From positions 186,001 through 250,000 of the forward strand of contig NZ_JACVPD010000003.1 in the NCBI RefSeq assembly GCF_018882095.1: a DNA stretch of 64,000 bases. The letters run 5' to 3'. The notes beneath the pieces were generated by a model. It ran no database searches. It saw nothing but the letters and a program-made list of their open reading frames with translations, and was not told where the DNA came from. Below, piece by piece: positions 1 to 8,383 of the stretch; positions within the stretch are counted from its first letter, which is position 1; every line of letters starts with the position of its first letter. The position numbers and the translations under genes are program-made. Source of the DNA: Polynucleobacter sp. CS-Odin-A6 (GTDB taxonomy: Bacteria > Pseudomonadota > Gammaproteobacteria > Burkholderiales > Burkholderiaceae).

Positions 1-858
1 AAGACAGAGCTTCGCGTGGAGCCTCCTCAAAAAATTCAATTAACGACTGCGCCAAAGAAAAAAGTACAGCCTAAACAAGTCAACAGTGTCTCTTCTGAGC
101 CATTAGCAGATGCTGCAACTGATGGTCAGGGTGAGCAAGGCGCCTTAGGAAAACAGAAGGGTCAAGCGTTTCGTCTTCCTCAATCGGGAACTTATTATTT
201 TGATGCCTTTCTTGATGGGCAACTGTTACAAACGGCACAGCTCGACTGGATCACCGAGGGAAATAATTATCGGCTTTACATTAATATCCCCTATGCCGTT
301 GTTGGGCCTTTTGTATTTGAATCGCGCGGCACGGTTGATGCCTATGGCATAGCACCAGCTATCTATTGGACCCAAAGAGGGACTAAGCCGCCACGGTTTT
401 CCCGTTTTGATCGAGATGCCAGCGGAGGAGGGAAGATGTTCTTCTCCGAGAAGCCAGAATTTACGCCCGATTTACTACCTGGAACTCAAGACCGGTTCAG
501 CCTGATGTTTCAACTCGCATCTCAGCTTAATGGCAGCGATAAGATCGATGAAGCAGGCAGTATTCGGGGTATCCCCGTGGTTGATTACGATACCCTGGAG
601 ATGTGGCAATTTAAAAGCTATGGTGAGCAAGATTCAGATGCCATTCCGAGTCTCGGCAAGTCGATTAATCGCCATTACGCACTCATGCAGCGAGAAAGCA
701 GCCCCTTCAAGCGCCAAGTGGACATTTGGCTGGCCAAGGATCTGGATTGGCTTCCTGGCAGAATGCGCTCCCTAGAGTCCAGTGGACGCGTATTGGAGCT
801 AATCTTTAAGCAACGAGCGCCAATCGACAAATCAAAGCTCACGAATACTGCTAGCTAA
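1..858 (+). CDS. DUF3108 domain-containing protein (5' partial)
   Basis: The reading frame is open from base 1, so the gene very probably begins upstream of the window; the GTG at 16 is only the first start-like codon visible. The visible part begins with a Lys/Pro/Gln-rich stretch that resembles a periplasmic linker. It then has a beta-rich DUF3108 domain (GTYYFDAFLDGQ at the start, WLPGRMRSLESSGRVLELIF near the end). DUF3108 proteins are thought to be cell-envelope proteins; no reaction is established. The next gene is convergent, 24 bases away. Family assignment is fairly secure, function is unknown. Confidence 0.8.
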   Translation, partial: KTELRVEPPQKIQLTTAPKKKVQPKQVNSVSSEPLADAATDGQGEQGALGKQKGQAFRLPQSGTYYFDAFLDGQLLQTAQLDWITEGNNYRLYINIPYAVVGPFVFESRGTVDAYGIAPAIYWTQRGTKPPRFSRFDRDASGGGKMFFSEKPEFTPDLLPGTQDRFSLMFQLASQLNGSDKIDEAGSIRGIPVVDYDTLEMWQFKSYGEQDSDAIPSLGKSINRHYALMQRESSPFKRQVDIWLAKDLDWLPGRMRSLESSGRVLELIFKQRAPIDKSKLTNTAS

Positions 859-882
859 GCCAAAGGGCCTGAAGCGCTCTAT

Positions 883-1425
883 CTACAGTTTTGGGTCAGA
901 TTTAGGCTTTTGGTTAGATCGATTCAACAAAGCCCCTAACATCGTATACAAAGCTGCTCCAGACATGGAGACTGAAAAGATGCCTGAAAAAGAGATGATG
1001 ATGGGAAGGATTCTCCAGCGCTCGGCTAGGATGTAATTTCCATAACCAACGGTGGTATACATTTCGCCTGCAAAGTAAAAGGTCTGAGGGTTGCCAGGGA
1101 ACACCTGTAGTGCCATGCAGACATAGCACCAGGTAATAATTTCAAATAAATGACTAACAATGATTAAGAGGATCGCAATGAAATAGGATACAAAATTGGC
1201 GCCATAGACCCTTTTATTTTCTAATTTATTACTAAGCCAGTGAAAAGTTCCCGCAATCATCAGCACAACGATTCCATGAATTGCTAACAAGAGGCAAGCC
1301 ACTACCAATAGCATCCAAATATCACTGTTTCCCATATCAGAATTGATTTGAGAAAACAGGGTGTTTAGGCTGGGTAGATTCTCGATATCGGGATAATGAG
1401 AAATGAAATCGCTGAATATGTTCAT
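883..1425 (-). CDS. Two-pore-helix-type K+ channel domain protein
   Basis: This 180-residue membrane protein has hydrophobic segments at about 36-60, 78-105 and 138-165. Between the last two lies a pore-loop motif, TTVGYGN (about 124-130), which matches the K+ channel selectivity filter TVGYG. I infer an ion-channel (Ion_trans_2 family) protein of the inner membrane. No cytoplasmic RCK or cyclic-nucleotide domain is visible, so gating cannot be predicted. It is a single-gene unit convergent with the DUF3108 gene; an AT-rich Fur-box-like sequence lies about 50 bases upstream of the start. Confidence 0.75.
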   Translation of the reverse strand: MNIFSDFISHYPDIENLPSLNTLFSQINSDMGNSDIWMLLVVACLLLAIHGIVVLMIAGTFHWLSNKLENKRVYGANFVSYFIAILLIIVSHLFEIITWCYVCMALQVFPGNPQTFYFAGEMYTTVGYGNYILAERWRILPIIISFSGIFSVSMSGAALYTMLGALLNRSNQKPKSDPKL

Positions 1426-1474
1426 TTGGGGTGTAGTGGTGATATCAGCTTTAACTAAGATTTCTTATTTGACA

Positions 1475-1489
1475 TAATAATGATTATAC
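1475..1489. promoter_or_regulatory. Fur-box-like inverted repeat (weak)
   Basis: The 15-mer TAATAATGATTATAC matches the 7-1-7 Fur pattern TGATAATnATTATCA at 11 of 14 defined positions. It lies between the ankyrin gene's end and the start of the channel gene. The region is AT-rich, so a chance match is quite possible. Confidence 0.2.
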
Positions 1490-1509
1490 GCAGTAATAAG
1501 ATAGTTCAT

Positions 1510-2211
1510 TCAAGTAGGAGTCTTCTTGGGACCGCCTGAATATGGCTGTTTGTAGAGCTTAAGCCAGCGCGACATTAATCCCGTGCTCACTTCATCTCTA
1601 TTAAAAAGCACGGCAACATCAATCGCTGAATAACCTTCATGATTGCGCATACTCAGATCAGCTCCGTTGTCCAAAAGAAACTTAATCAGAAGTTCATTAC
1701 CAGAGCTAACGGCCATCATGAGCGGCGTTGTGTCGCTCGGACTCAATGCATTCACTTTGGCTCCATTGGCCACTAAGAATTCTGCAACGCTCAATTTACC
1801 GGCACTGCAGGCGTAATGCAAAGCAGTCCAGCCTGATTTATTAACCAGAGCCTTATTTTTGAGCACCATGGTCTCAACTAAAGGCAGCTCACCCTCAATT
1901 GAAGCCATCATAAGCGGGTTTTCACCGCTCTTATTGGTTAAATTCACATCAATAGCCTGATTCGCAAGGAGCAAATCTGACACTTTGAAGGATTTATCGC
2001 GAATAGCCACAATCAACATTGGATTGCCTTTTGGGTCTAGCGTATTTGGGCTAACATTGGCTTTCAATAAGGCCCGAACCTCTGAAACATCATCAAACTT
2101 CGCCGCCTTTGTAAAATCGGCAATTTGATCCGCTGTCTGACCAAAAGTCAGCTGCGATAGACAAAATAGAGTGGTGAAAACAGCAAGATTTAAATTAATC
2201 TTATTTATCAT
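1510..2211 (-). CDS. Exported ankyrin-repeat protein
   Basis: This 233-residue protein has an N-terminal signal peptide (about 1-24, cleavage likely after LTFGQ). Five to six ankyrin repeats follow, from about residue 30 to 205, with typical signatures such as GWTALHYACSAG, DTTPLMMAV and GADLSMRNHEGYSAIDVA. Ankyrin repeats bind other proteins; a periplasmic partner is implied but not identifiable here. Its ATG overlaps the stop of tatD by 4 bases (ATGA), so translation is probably coupled and it is the last gene of the mltG-tmk-holB-tatD operon. Confidence 0.85.
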   Translation of the reverse strand: MINKINLNLAVFTTLFCLSQLTFGQTADQIADFTKAAKFDDVSEVRALLKANVSPNTLDPKGNPMLIVAIRDKSFKVSDLLLANQAIDVNLTNKSGENPLMMASIEGELPLVETMVLKNKALVNKSGWTALHYACSAGKLSVAEFLVANGAKVNALSPSDTTPLMMAVSSGNELLIKFLLDNGADLSMRNHEGYSAIDVAVLFNRDEVSTGLMSRWLKLYKQPYSGGPKKTPT

Positions 2212-2996
2212 GAAAAATCTCTATTTATATGAAAACATTGAAAAAAATTATTAGAAGTTTGTTCTGCTAGTTGCTCAATAGAAACCCCCTTTAAATCAGC
2301 GACATACTCACCGACTTTAGAAACCCAAGCTGGCTCATTCGTTTTGCCACGGTATGGAATGGGCGCCAAGTAGGGAGAATCTGTTTCTATCAACATCCGA
2401 TCTAAAGGCACCTGCTTACAAGTTTCTTGCAAATCTTTGGCGCTCTTGAATGTGACAATTCCAGAAAAAGAGATGAAAAAGCCCATATCAATGGCCGCCC
2501 TAGCTACTTCGGTGGTTTCGGTAAAGCAGTGCATTACCCCGCCAACGCGATCAGCACCCTCCTCTTTGAGGATTCTGAGGGTATCTGCAGAGGATGAGCG
2601 GGTATGAATGATTAAAGGCTTCTGAGTGGCAATGGATGCCCGAATGTGGGTTCTAAAACGCGCTCTTTGCCATTCCATAGACTCGTAGCTCCGATCTCCC
2701 ATACGGAAGTAATCCAAGCCAGTCTCACCAATAGCAATGACTTTGGGGTGTTTGGCTTCCTTGACTAGGAATTCAAAGGTAGGTTCTGTAGTTTCTTCGT
2801 AATCTGGGTGAACGCCAACCGATGCATAAAGGTGGGGATGATCCTCCGCTAATTGACGGACCTTGGGAAAGTCAGGAATATCCACCGATACGCAAAGCGC
2901 ATGACTAACCTTACAGGCAGCCATATTGGCCAACACTTCGGGCAAGCGGGCTTGGAACTCAGGAAAATCGAGATGACAATGTGAGTCTATGAACAT
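2208..2996 (-). CDS. tatD: TatD-family metal-dependent deoxyribonuclease (YcfH type)
   Basis: This 262-residue TIM-barrel hydrolase has the N-terminal metal motif SHCHLD (His6, His8), the GETGLDYFR motif with the metal Glu near residue 91, and downstream His/Asp ligands (PLIIHTRSS, GGVMHCFTE, ETDSPYLAP). TatD proteins are divalent-metal DNases/hydrolases linked to DNA repair. It follows holB by 33 bases in the common mltG-tmk-holB-ycfH order. Length is typical (about 260). Exact substrate remains uncertain; YcfH and TatD paralogs are hard to separate. Confidence 0.9.
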   Translation of the reverse strand: MFIDSHCHLDFPEFQARLPEVLANMAACKVSHALCVSVDIPDFPKVRQLAEDHPHLYASVGVHPDYEETTEPTFEFLVKEAKHPKVIAIGETGLDYFRMGDRSYESMEWQRARFRTHIRASIATQKPLIIHTRSSSADTLRILKEEGADRVGGVMHCFTETTEVARAAIDMGFFISFSGIVTFKSAKDLQETCKQVPLDRMLIETDSPYLAPIPYRGKTNEPAWVSKVGEYVADLKGVSIEQLAEQTSNNFFQCFHINRDFS

Positions 2997-3029
2997 AACT
3001 TGCCATTTTAGTCTTCATTTAGCCTTCTT

Positions 3030-4175
3030 TTAGCCTTCAAATACCTGCTGGTATTGAGAGAGCAAGGCTTCCAATTGAATACGGTTAGCCAAGGGATGGT
3101 TTTCATGGCGACGCGCCTGAATTAAGGACTGCCAGAAACGAATGAGCTTAGGTAGCCTTGCTTGTTGAGCTAAGCTCTGAATGCTAGGCTCATGCTTGGG
3201 GTAATACCGCGGACTACCTCTTTGTGCGGCACTTTGTAAGTCTGAGACCCAGCGCTGTATGGTGGCTAACAATATGGAGTAGCGGGCTTTTTGTATTTTT
3301 TCGGCTGCATCCAACCAATTGATACGACCACCCTGTGACAGGGCTTGCAATAAATATCTCGAGGCCTGAATAGCGATTGTGAGCTCGTCCTTATCGTCTT
3401 GATTGTGGCGCGCTACCAGAGAATCTAAAACGGCATAAGGTGCCCCGCCCTGCTCGTCATAAATGGACTCAATGTCACCATCATTCACTTTTAAGCCGGG
3501 GATCAGATTCAATTGATTGCGTAGCCACTGCAATCCAGTGGGCCGATCTGGCCTTGGTGCTGATAACAAGCGGCAGCGAGAGCGGATAGTGGGCAATACC
3601 CGATCAAGACGATCTGCCAGCAATATAAAAATCGTATTGTTTGGTGGCTCTTCAAGTGACTTTAATAAAGTGTTTGCTGAGTCTGCCCTCAGCATCTCCA
3701 GTGGATAAACCAGAATGATCCGATTACCCCCACGATGAGAACCAATAGAAAGTCCTTCTATGGCGCTACGAGCATCTTCAATTGAAATACTTTTCTTCTC
3801 TTTTTTCTCTGGCGCATCGCTATCTCCATCAGCTTGACTGAGCTTCGATTTTTTAGGCGTGTCTAGGTCAGCATCAAAATCCCCGTGGGGAAGAAATTTA
3901 CGATGCGTTTCAGGTACGAGCGCAATAAAGTCTGGATGATTGCCAGAGTCAAACCATCGGCAAGCTTCGCACTGATTACAGGGCTTCACAGCCGCTGGAG
4001 ACTCACATAAAAGCGCTTTTGCAAGTTCAATCGAGAATTCAAATTTTCCAATCCCTGATTGGCCATAAATCAGTGCCGCACTAGGAAATGCCGCAAAGTT
4101 CATATCATGCCAAAGCGAGTCTAGCCAGGGTGCGATTTTTTTTGCAGATACCTCAGGCAGCACCAAATCATCCAT
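3030..4175 (-). CDS. holB: DNA polymerase III subunit delta'
   Basis: Delta' is part of the clamp-loader complex that loads the beta clamp on primed DNA. Residues 38-44 form a P-loop-like GQSGIGK. A zinc module follows with cysteines at about 57, 66, 69 and 72. Conserved AAA+ segments are visible (GGNRIILVYPLEML, NTLLKSLEEPP with sensor, TIRSRCR). A Lys/Asp/Glu-rich insert at about 100-129 looks like a disordered linker. Its start codon directly abuts the tmk stop, as in other proteobacterial tmk-holB operons. Confidence 0.92.
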   Translation of the reverse strand: MDDLVLPEVSAKKIAPWLDSLWHDMNFAAFPSAALIYGQSGIGKFEFSIELAKALLCESPAAVKPCNQCEACRWFDSGNHPDFIALVPETHRKFLPHGDFDADLDTPKKSKLSQADGDSDAPEKKEKKSISIEDARSAIEGLSIGSHRGGNRIILVYPLEMLRADSANTLLKSLEEPPNNTIFILLADRLDRVLPTIRSRCRLLSAPRPDRPTGLQWLRNQLNLIPGLKVNDGDIESIYDEQGGAPYAVLDSLVARHNQDDKDELTIAIQASRYLLQALSQGGRINWLDAAEKIQKARYSILLATIQRWVSDLQSAAQRGSPRYYPKHEPSIQSLAQQARLPKLIRFWQSLIQARRHENHPLANRIQLEALLSQYQQVFEG

Positions 4176-4838
4176 TTATAGTGTGATCTCTAATGACTGG
4201 AGGTCATTCCAGATTGAGCTTGGAGTTTGGGTCGCATCTATTAAATAGAATCGTCTTGGGTCCGCTTTTGCTCTGCGTAAATATTCTTGCCGTACTTTTT
4301 CAAAGAAGTTCAAATCCATCTGCTCAAACTTATCTGGGGCGCGGACTTTAGATCTTCTAGCTTCAGCAATTGAACCCGGTAAATCAAATAAAAAGGTCAA
4401 GTCGGGTTGTAGCAAGGAACCATTAGAACGGCCCTGAACCCATCTTTCTAATTCATTGAGTTTTTCAAGACTCAAGCCGCGACCGCCGCCTTGATAAGCA
4501 AAACTAGCATCTGTAAAACGATCAGAGATCACAATCTTGCCAGCCAATAATGCCGGCTCTATTACTTGCGCAATATGTTCACGACGTGCTGCAAACATGA
4601 GTAATGCTTCGGTTTCTAAATTCATGGGGGCAGCAAGCAATAAAGCACGCAATTGTTCGCCTAATGGGGTGCCGCCCGGCTCCCGAGTCATCACCACCTC
4701 ACGATCTGGGTAGCGATCTTTCATGAGCTTGCCAAACGATTCAATGTGCGTACTCTTCCCGGCTCCATCAATTCCTTCAAAGCTAATAAAATATCCGGGA
4801 AATTGAGCTGCGAAGTGAGCTGGAAAGTGAGACGTCAT
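4176..4838 (-). CDS. tmk: Thymidylate kinase
   Basis: Phosphorylates dTMP to dTDP with ATP in the cytoplasm. The P-loop [10 protein letters not shown] (about 21-30), the [11 protein letters not shown] substrate motif, and the YQGGGRGL lid-region sequence are all visible. Length is 220 residues. The N-terminus is some 14 residues longer than in many homologs, so a later start is possible, but [10 protein letters not shown] has no closer Met. It lies 4 bases after mltG and abuts holB, so cotranscription is likely. Confidence 0.95.
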   Translation of the reverse strand: MTSHFPAHFAAQFPGYFISFEGIDGAGKSTHIESFGKLMKDRYPDREVVMTREPGGTPLGEQLRALLLAAPMNLETEALLMFAARREHIAQVIEPALLAGKIVISDRFTDASFAYQGGGRGLSLEKLNELERWVQGRSNGSLLQPDLTFLFDLPGSIAEARRSKVRAPDKFEQMDLNFFEKVRQEYLRRAKADPRRFYLIDATQTPSSIWNDLQSLEITL

Positions 4839-4842
4839 AGCA

Positions 4843-5919
4843 TTACTGTGAATTCGTTTTAGAAGAAGAGCTACGTTTACGCTGAAACTGATCTACTGCA
4901 TTTTCATGCTCTCTTAACGTTTTAGAAAAATGACTGCTGCCATCGCCACGAGCCACGAAAAAAACTGCATCACTTTTCGCTGGATGAATTACCGCCTGGA
5001 GCGACTCCTTGCTGGGCATGGCAATCGGCGTTGGTGGTAAACCTTTATGCATATAAGTATTGTAGGGACTGTCCTTACGAAGGTCCGCTTTTCGAAGATT
5101 TCCATCAAATTTAGGGCCGATGCCATAAATCACTGTTGGATCAGTTTGTAATGGCATATTTAAATTTAGGCGGTTAACAAAAACGGCGGCCACTAGAGAG
5201 CGATCGCTTGAGCGCCCCGTCTCCTTCTCGACGATTGAAGCTAGCACGAGGAGTTCATACGGGGTTTTTAAAGGCAAGCCAATCTCTTTTTGCCCCCAAG
5301 CCGCAGTCAGCTGCTTTTGCATGGCTTGAGAAGCGCGCCTATAAATTGCAATATCGGCATCATCGGGGTCAAAAATATAGGTATCAGGGTAAAAGAGTCC
5401 TTCATCTCCAGGATAGGAAAGACCCAAGGCTTGCATGAGGGCTGTAGAGCTCATTCCCTTCGTTTGATGTATCAATGCAGGATGACTATCTATGAGCGCC
5501 CTCAGCTGCCAGATCGTCATGCCAGGGATGATCGCAATACTCTCCCTCACCCGATCGCCACGGGCAATTTGCAACAAGACATTCCCCAGGCTGGCTCGAG
5601 GAGTCAGTAAGTACGTTCCTGGCTTGAGTTTTGAGCCCACAAAAAGCGCTCTTGCAGCTAGTTGAAAAGTCACCGCATTGGTTGAAATGCCCTGCCCGGA
5701 TAACTGTTCTGCAATTGCAGTTAATCCCGATTGGGGTGCTATCTTTACTTTATAGGCGCCACTCTCTTTAATATTCGATTCGGCAGGAACTACCGGCCAA
5801 AGAAAAGTGATGCCATAGAATAGTGTTAAGAGGGCAAGTAGATAGAACGCAAAGGATCTCCAAGAGCCCACTTTCGATGGCTTAATAAAAAGAGATCTTC
5901 CCTGAAATTTTCTATTCAT
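4843..5919 (-). CDS. mltG: Endolytic peptidoglycan transglycosylase MltG
   Basis: Cuts nascent glycan strands to end their growth at the inner membrane. The start at 5919 (MNRKFQG) is chosen over an in-frame one at 5988, because the upstream extension would run into the divergent ygfZ gene and lacks family character. One transmembrane helix at about 21-41 is followed by a LysM-like region and the YceG catalytic domain with SIVEKETG (catalytic Glu near 231), [10 protein letters not shown] and KGLPPTPI. It heads the mltG-tmk-holB-tatD operon. The pabC gene that precedes mltG in E. coli is absent here. Confidence 0.92.
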   Translation of the reverse strand: MNRKFQGRSLFIKPSKVGSWRSFAFYLLALLTLFYGITFLWPVVPAESNIKESGAYKVKIAPQSGLTAIAEQLSGQGISTNAVTFQLAARALFVGSKLKPGTYLLTPRASLGNVLLQIARGDRVRESIAIIPGMTIWQLRALIDSHPALIHQTKGMSSTALMQALGLSYPGDEGLFYPDTYIFDPDDADIAIYRRASQAMQKQLTAAWGQKEIGLPLKTPYELLVLASIVEKETGRSSDRSLVAAVFVNRLNLNMPLQTDPTVIYGIGPKFDGNLRKADLRKDSPYNTYMHKGLPPTPIAMPSKESLQAVIHPAKSDAVFFVARGDGSSHFSKTLREHENAVDQFQRKRSSSSKTNSQ

Positions 5920-5965
5920 ACGGCTATGATAAAAGCTCTTGATACTGAGCCCAGAAAATACCCTC

Positions 5966-6946
5966 ATGACTAATGCCCACCAAACCAATGGATTTACTCC
6001 CCTCTCTGATTGGGGCCTGATCCTTGTGGAGGGTCAAGATGCTGCATCTCTCCTGCAAAATCAACTAAGTAATTCTGTTTTAGGTCTTAAGCGCACTATT
6101 GCTGGTGAGATTGCACGGGATTCTGACTCCGTCCGTCTAGTGGGTTATTGCAGCCCCAAGGGGCGACTTTTAGCTAGTTCCTGGCTTGGCTTATTTCCAG
6201 AATCTACTGAATCAGATGATCGCTTCGCCCTATTTATTTCGAGAGATATTGCTGCGAATATAGCGAAACGACTTTCGATGTATGTGTTGAGATCAAAAGT
6301 GAAAGTAATAGATGCCTCGAATGATTGGGGAATCTATGGTGCGTATCAATCTGCAGAAACTCAAGGCAATATTTCTATTCCCTCCCACTCTCTAGCATTG
6401 CGTATGCCGGATGTCTTAATTAGTGACACATCATTTCAACGCGTGCTCATAGCCCAAAAGAGAAATTCAGCACAAGAACCAGATAATGATAATGCTGCAC
6501 TAGCCCACTGGAACTCGTTAGAGGTATTGAGTGCGATCCCCCGGATTGTGTTGGCCACTCAAGAACAATTTGTTCCGCAAATGATTAACTTTGAATCCGT
6601 TGCAGGAGTCGATTTCAAAAAGGGATGCTATCCAGGCCAAGAGATTGTGGCTCGTAGTCAATACCGTGGCGTTGTTAAGAGAAGGCTTCAACTAGCACAT
6701 ACTGCATCGAATCCATCCATCCTAGAAATGGCCAAACCTGGAGTGGAGCTATTTTATCAAGGCGAGGCTACACAGCCCTGCGGAATGGTGGTCCTTGCCG
6801 CATCTAACCCAGACTATCCTGATCGTATTGACTTTCAGGCAGAGTGCAAACTCGATGCAATGGAGGCTGGAGAAATTCATTTAGGCAATAGTGATGGCCC
6901 TGTGTTAAAAATGGATTTACTCCCCTACCCTTTAATAGAAATTTAA
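5966..6946 (+). CDS. ygfZ: tRNA-modifying / Fe-S maintenance protein YgfZ
   Basis: A folate-binding GcvT-like protein that helps maintain some Fe-S enzymes and supports tRNA modification. The family signature KGCYPGQE is present at about residues 217-224, followed by ARSQYRG. The ATG at 5966 is preferred over a TTG at 5939, since MTNAHQTNGF leads straight into the domain. It is divergent from mltG with a gap of about 46 bases. Length (326) is normal. The next gene follows after 26 bases in the same direction. Confidence 0.9.
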   Translation: MTNAHQTNGFTPLSDWGLILVEGQDAASLLQNQLSNSVLGLKRTIAGEIARDSDSVRLVGYCSPKGRLLASSWLGLFPESTESDDRFALFISRDIAANIAKRLSMYVLRSKVKVIDASNDWGIYGAYQSAETQGNISIPSHSLALRMPDVLISDTSFQRVLIAQKRNSAQEPDNDNAALAHWNSLEVLSAIPRIVLATQEQFVPQMINFESVAGVDFKKGCYPGQEIVARSQYRGVVKRRLQLAHTASNPSILEMAKPGVELFYQGEATQPCGMVVLAASNPDYPDRIDFQAECKLDAMEAGEIHLGNSDGPVLKMDLLPYPLIEI

Positions 6947-6972
6947 TTCAACTACTTTACCGTTCATTTTTT

Positions 6973-7830
6973 ATGTGCCTCATTCTCTTCGCCTGGAAAT
7001 CTCATCCGGACTACCCACTGGTAGTGGCTGCAAATCGAGACGAATTTTATGAGCGTGATACTGAGCCGATGGGATGGTGGCCAGAACACCCTTATCTATT
7101 GGCAGGTAAAGACCGCGCTGATGTCCTAGGTAGCCCGGGTACTTGGCTTGGTTTTACTAAAACTGGTCGTTTTGCTGCATTAACCAATGTCAGATCGCCT
7201 AGCGAAAAAAATCCCGATGCGAGAACCCGAGGTGAGATTAGTTTGAACTATCTCGCTGGCCAACATAAGCCTCATGCCTTTATTCAAGAAAATACCAAAC
7301 GATTTGAGCAATACAACGGCTTTAATTTGCTCATGGCAGATTTAAGTGACCCAGAAAACGCAGAAATGCATTGGGTGAGCAATCGTCTGATGATGGGGCA
7401 GAATATTCGCCCACGAAAAGTCTTTCCTGAGCAAGCGTTAAGTCCTGGCGTATACGGCTTATCGAATGCGATGCTCGATACCCCGTGGCCAAAAGTCAAT
7501 CATCGGGTTGCCGCATTTGCTCAAATTTTGGCAATGGATAGTGGTCGACTCAAAAATACAGATCACTATTTACGTTTGCTGGCAGATACTCATGAAGCGA
7601 GCCCCCAAGAACTACCCAATACTGGGATTAACAAAGACTGGGAAAAAGCGCTCTCCGCAACCTTCATTAAAACGCCTTCGTACGGCACCCGATCCAGTAC
7701 CATTTTGCGCGTTCGTAAGGATGGCCAATTTGAGATGGTAGAAAGACGCTTTGATGCCAATGGCACCGTAGGTCATGATGTTGTTACTGGGGAGCTCAGT
7801 GCCGCCCCCGGATCCAATCTTTCCGTCTAG
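6973..7830 (+). CDS. NRDE family protein (TANGO2 homolog)
   Basis: This 285-residue protein begins MCLILFAW and carries the diagnostic AANRDEFYERDT at about 19-30. Further conserved pieces are GTWLGFTKTGRFAALTNVR and YGLSNAMLDTPWPKV. NRDE proteins belong to the Ntn-hydrolase fold, with Cys2 as a plausible N-terminal nucleophile. Animal homologs (TANGO2) are linked to heme and lipid handling; the bacterial role is unsettled. It lies 26 bases after ygfZ and could be cotranscribed. Confidence 0.88.
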   Translation: MCLILFAWKSHPDYPLVVAANRDEFYERDTEPMGWWPEHPYLLAGKDRADVLGSPGTWLGFTKTGRFAALTNVRSPSEKNPDARTRGEISLNYLAGQHKPHAFIQENTKRFEQYNGFNLLMADLSDPENAEMHWVSNRLMMGQNIRPRKVFPEQALSPGVYGLSNAMLDTPWPKVNHRVAAFAQILAMDSGRLKNTDHYLRLLADTHEASPQELPNTGINKDWEKALSATFIKTPSYGTRSSTILRVRKDGQFEMVERRFDANGTVGHDVVTGELSAAPGSNLSV

Positions 7831-7833
7831 CTG

Positions 7834-7850
7834 AATAAAGAATCTTTATT
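7834..7850. terminator. Small AT-rich hairpin between convergent genes
   Basis: A 7-bp stem AATAAAG / CTTTATT with a 3-base loop lies between the convergent NRDE and PaaI-like genes and overlaps the latter's stop codon. It might act as a weak two-way terminator, but it lacks GC pairs and a long U-tract. Confidence 0.25.
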
Positions 7851-8328
7851 GCTGACGCAAGTCCTCGTTGATGACGCGCTCACCTTTCTCATTTTTGCTT
7901 GCTAGGCGTTTTACATATTGGAACGTACCCGTTGCCATACAACAGATTTCACCTTGATCGTTGTACAGTTTTGCTTCACAGAACGCCATTGTTGCAGTAC
8001 GTCGGACGGTATCTGCTTTTACCCGCAGAATGCCTTTTGCGGCTTGCATAAAATTATTTTTCATCTCAATAGTGACTACGCTTCGGTCGCTAGGGTCTCC
8101 AGACCGGGCCGCCACAGCCATCGCTACATCCATTAGGGTCAGTAATACTCCCCCATGGGCTACATCCCAAGTATTGGTATGCTCAGGCTTCAAGGCTAAA
8201 AGGATCTCGCCTTTACCCATTTCAGCACTGAGAAAACGAACCCCTAATAATTTCAAAAAGGGAACATTGAGCTCTTCGCCAAGGTTACCAAGCTGAGTTG
8301 CCGCATTCAGTTGTACTTTATTTGTCAT
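7846..8328 (-). CDS. PaaI-family hotdog thioesterase
   Basis: This 160-residue 4HBT/hotdog-fold protein contains the AHGGVLLTLMDVAMA motif (about 57-71) with HGG and a downstream Asp67, as in PaaI-type acyl-CoA thioesterases. It probably hydrolyses acyl- or aryl-CoA esters in the cytoplasm. No pathway genes sit next to it, so the substrate is unknown. It is divergent from selO with a gap of 55 bases and convergent with the NRDE gene. Confidence 0.85.
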   Translation of the reverse strand: MTNKVQLNAATQLGNLGEELNVPFLKLLGVRFLSAEMGKGEILLALKPEHTNTWDVAHGGVLLTLMDVAMAVAARSGDPSDRSVVTIEMKNNFMQAAKGILRVKADTVRRTATMAFCEAKLYNDQGEICCMATGTFQYVKRLASKNEKGERVINEDLRQQ

Positions 8329-8383
8329 TGGAATATTTTAAAGGCTTCTGCGGCTGTTGTGAATTACCCCTAGAATACAAAAT

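Noticed and set aside
3783-3890. Low-complexity Lys/Asp/Glu-coding stretch in holB, considered as a frameshift or repeat insertion
   Set aside because: The frame is intact and the family core continues on both sides; it is best seen as a disordered linker.
5920-5988. N-terminal extension of mltG
   Set aside because: It would overlap the divergent ygfZ start and adds residues unlike the family; MNRKFQG at 5919 is a better start.
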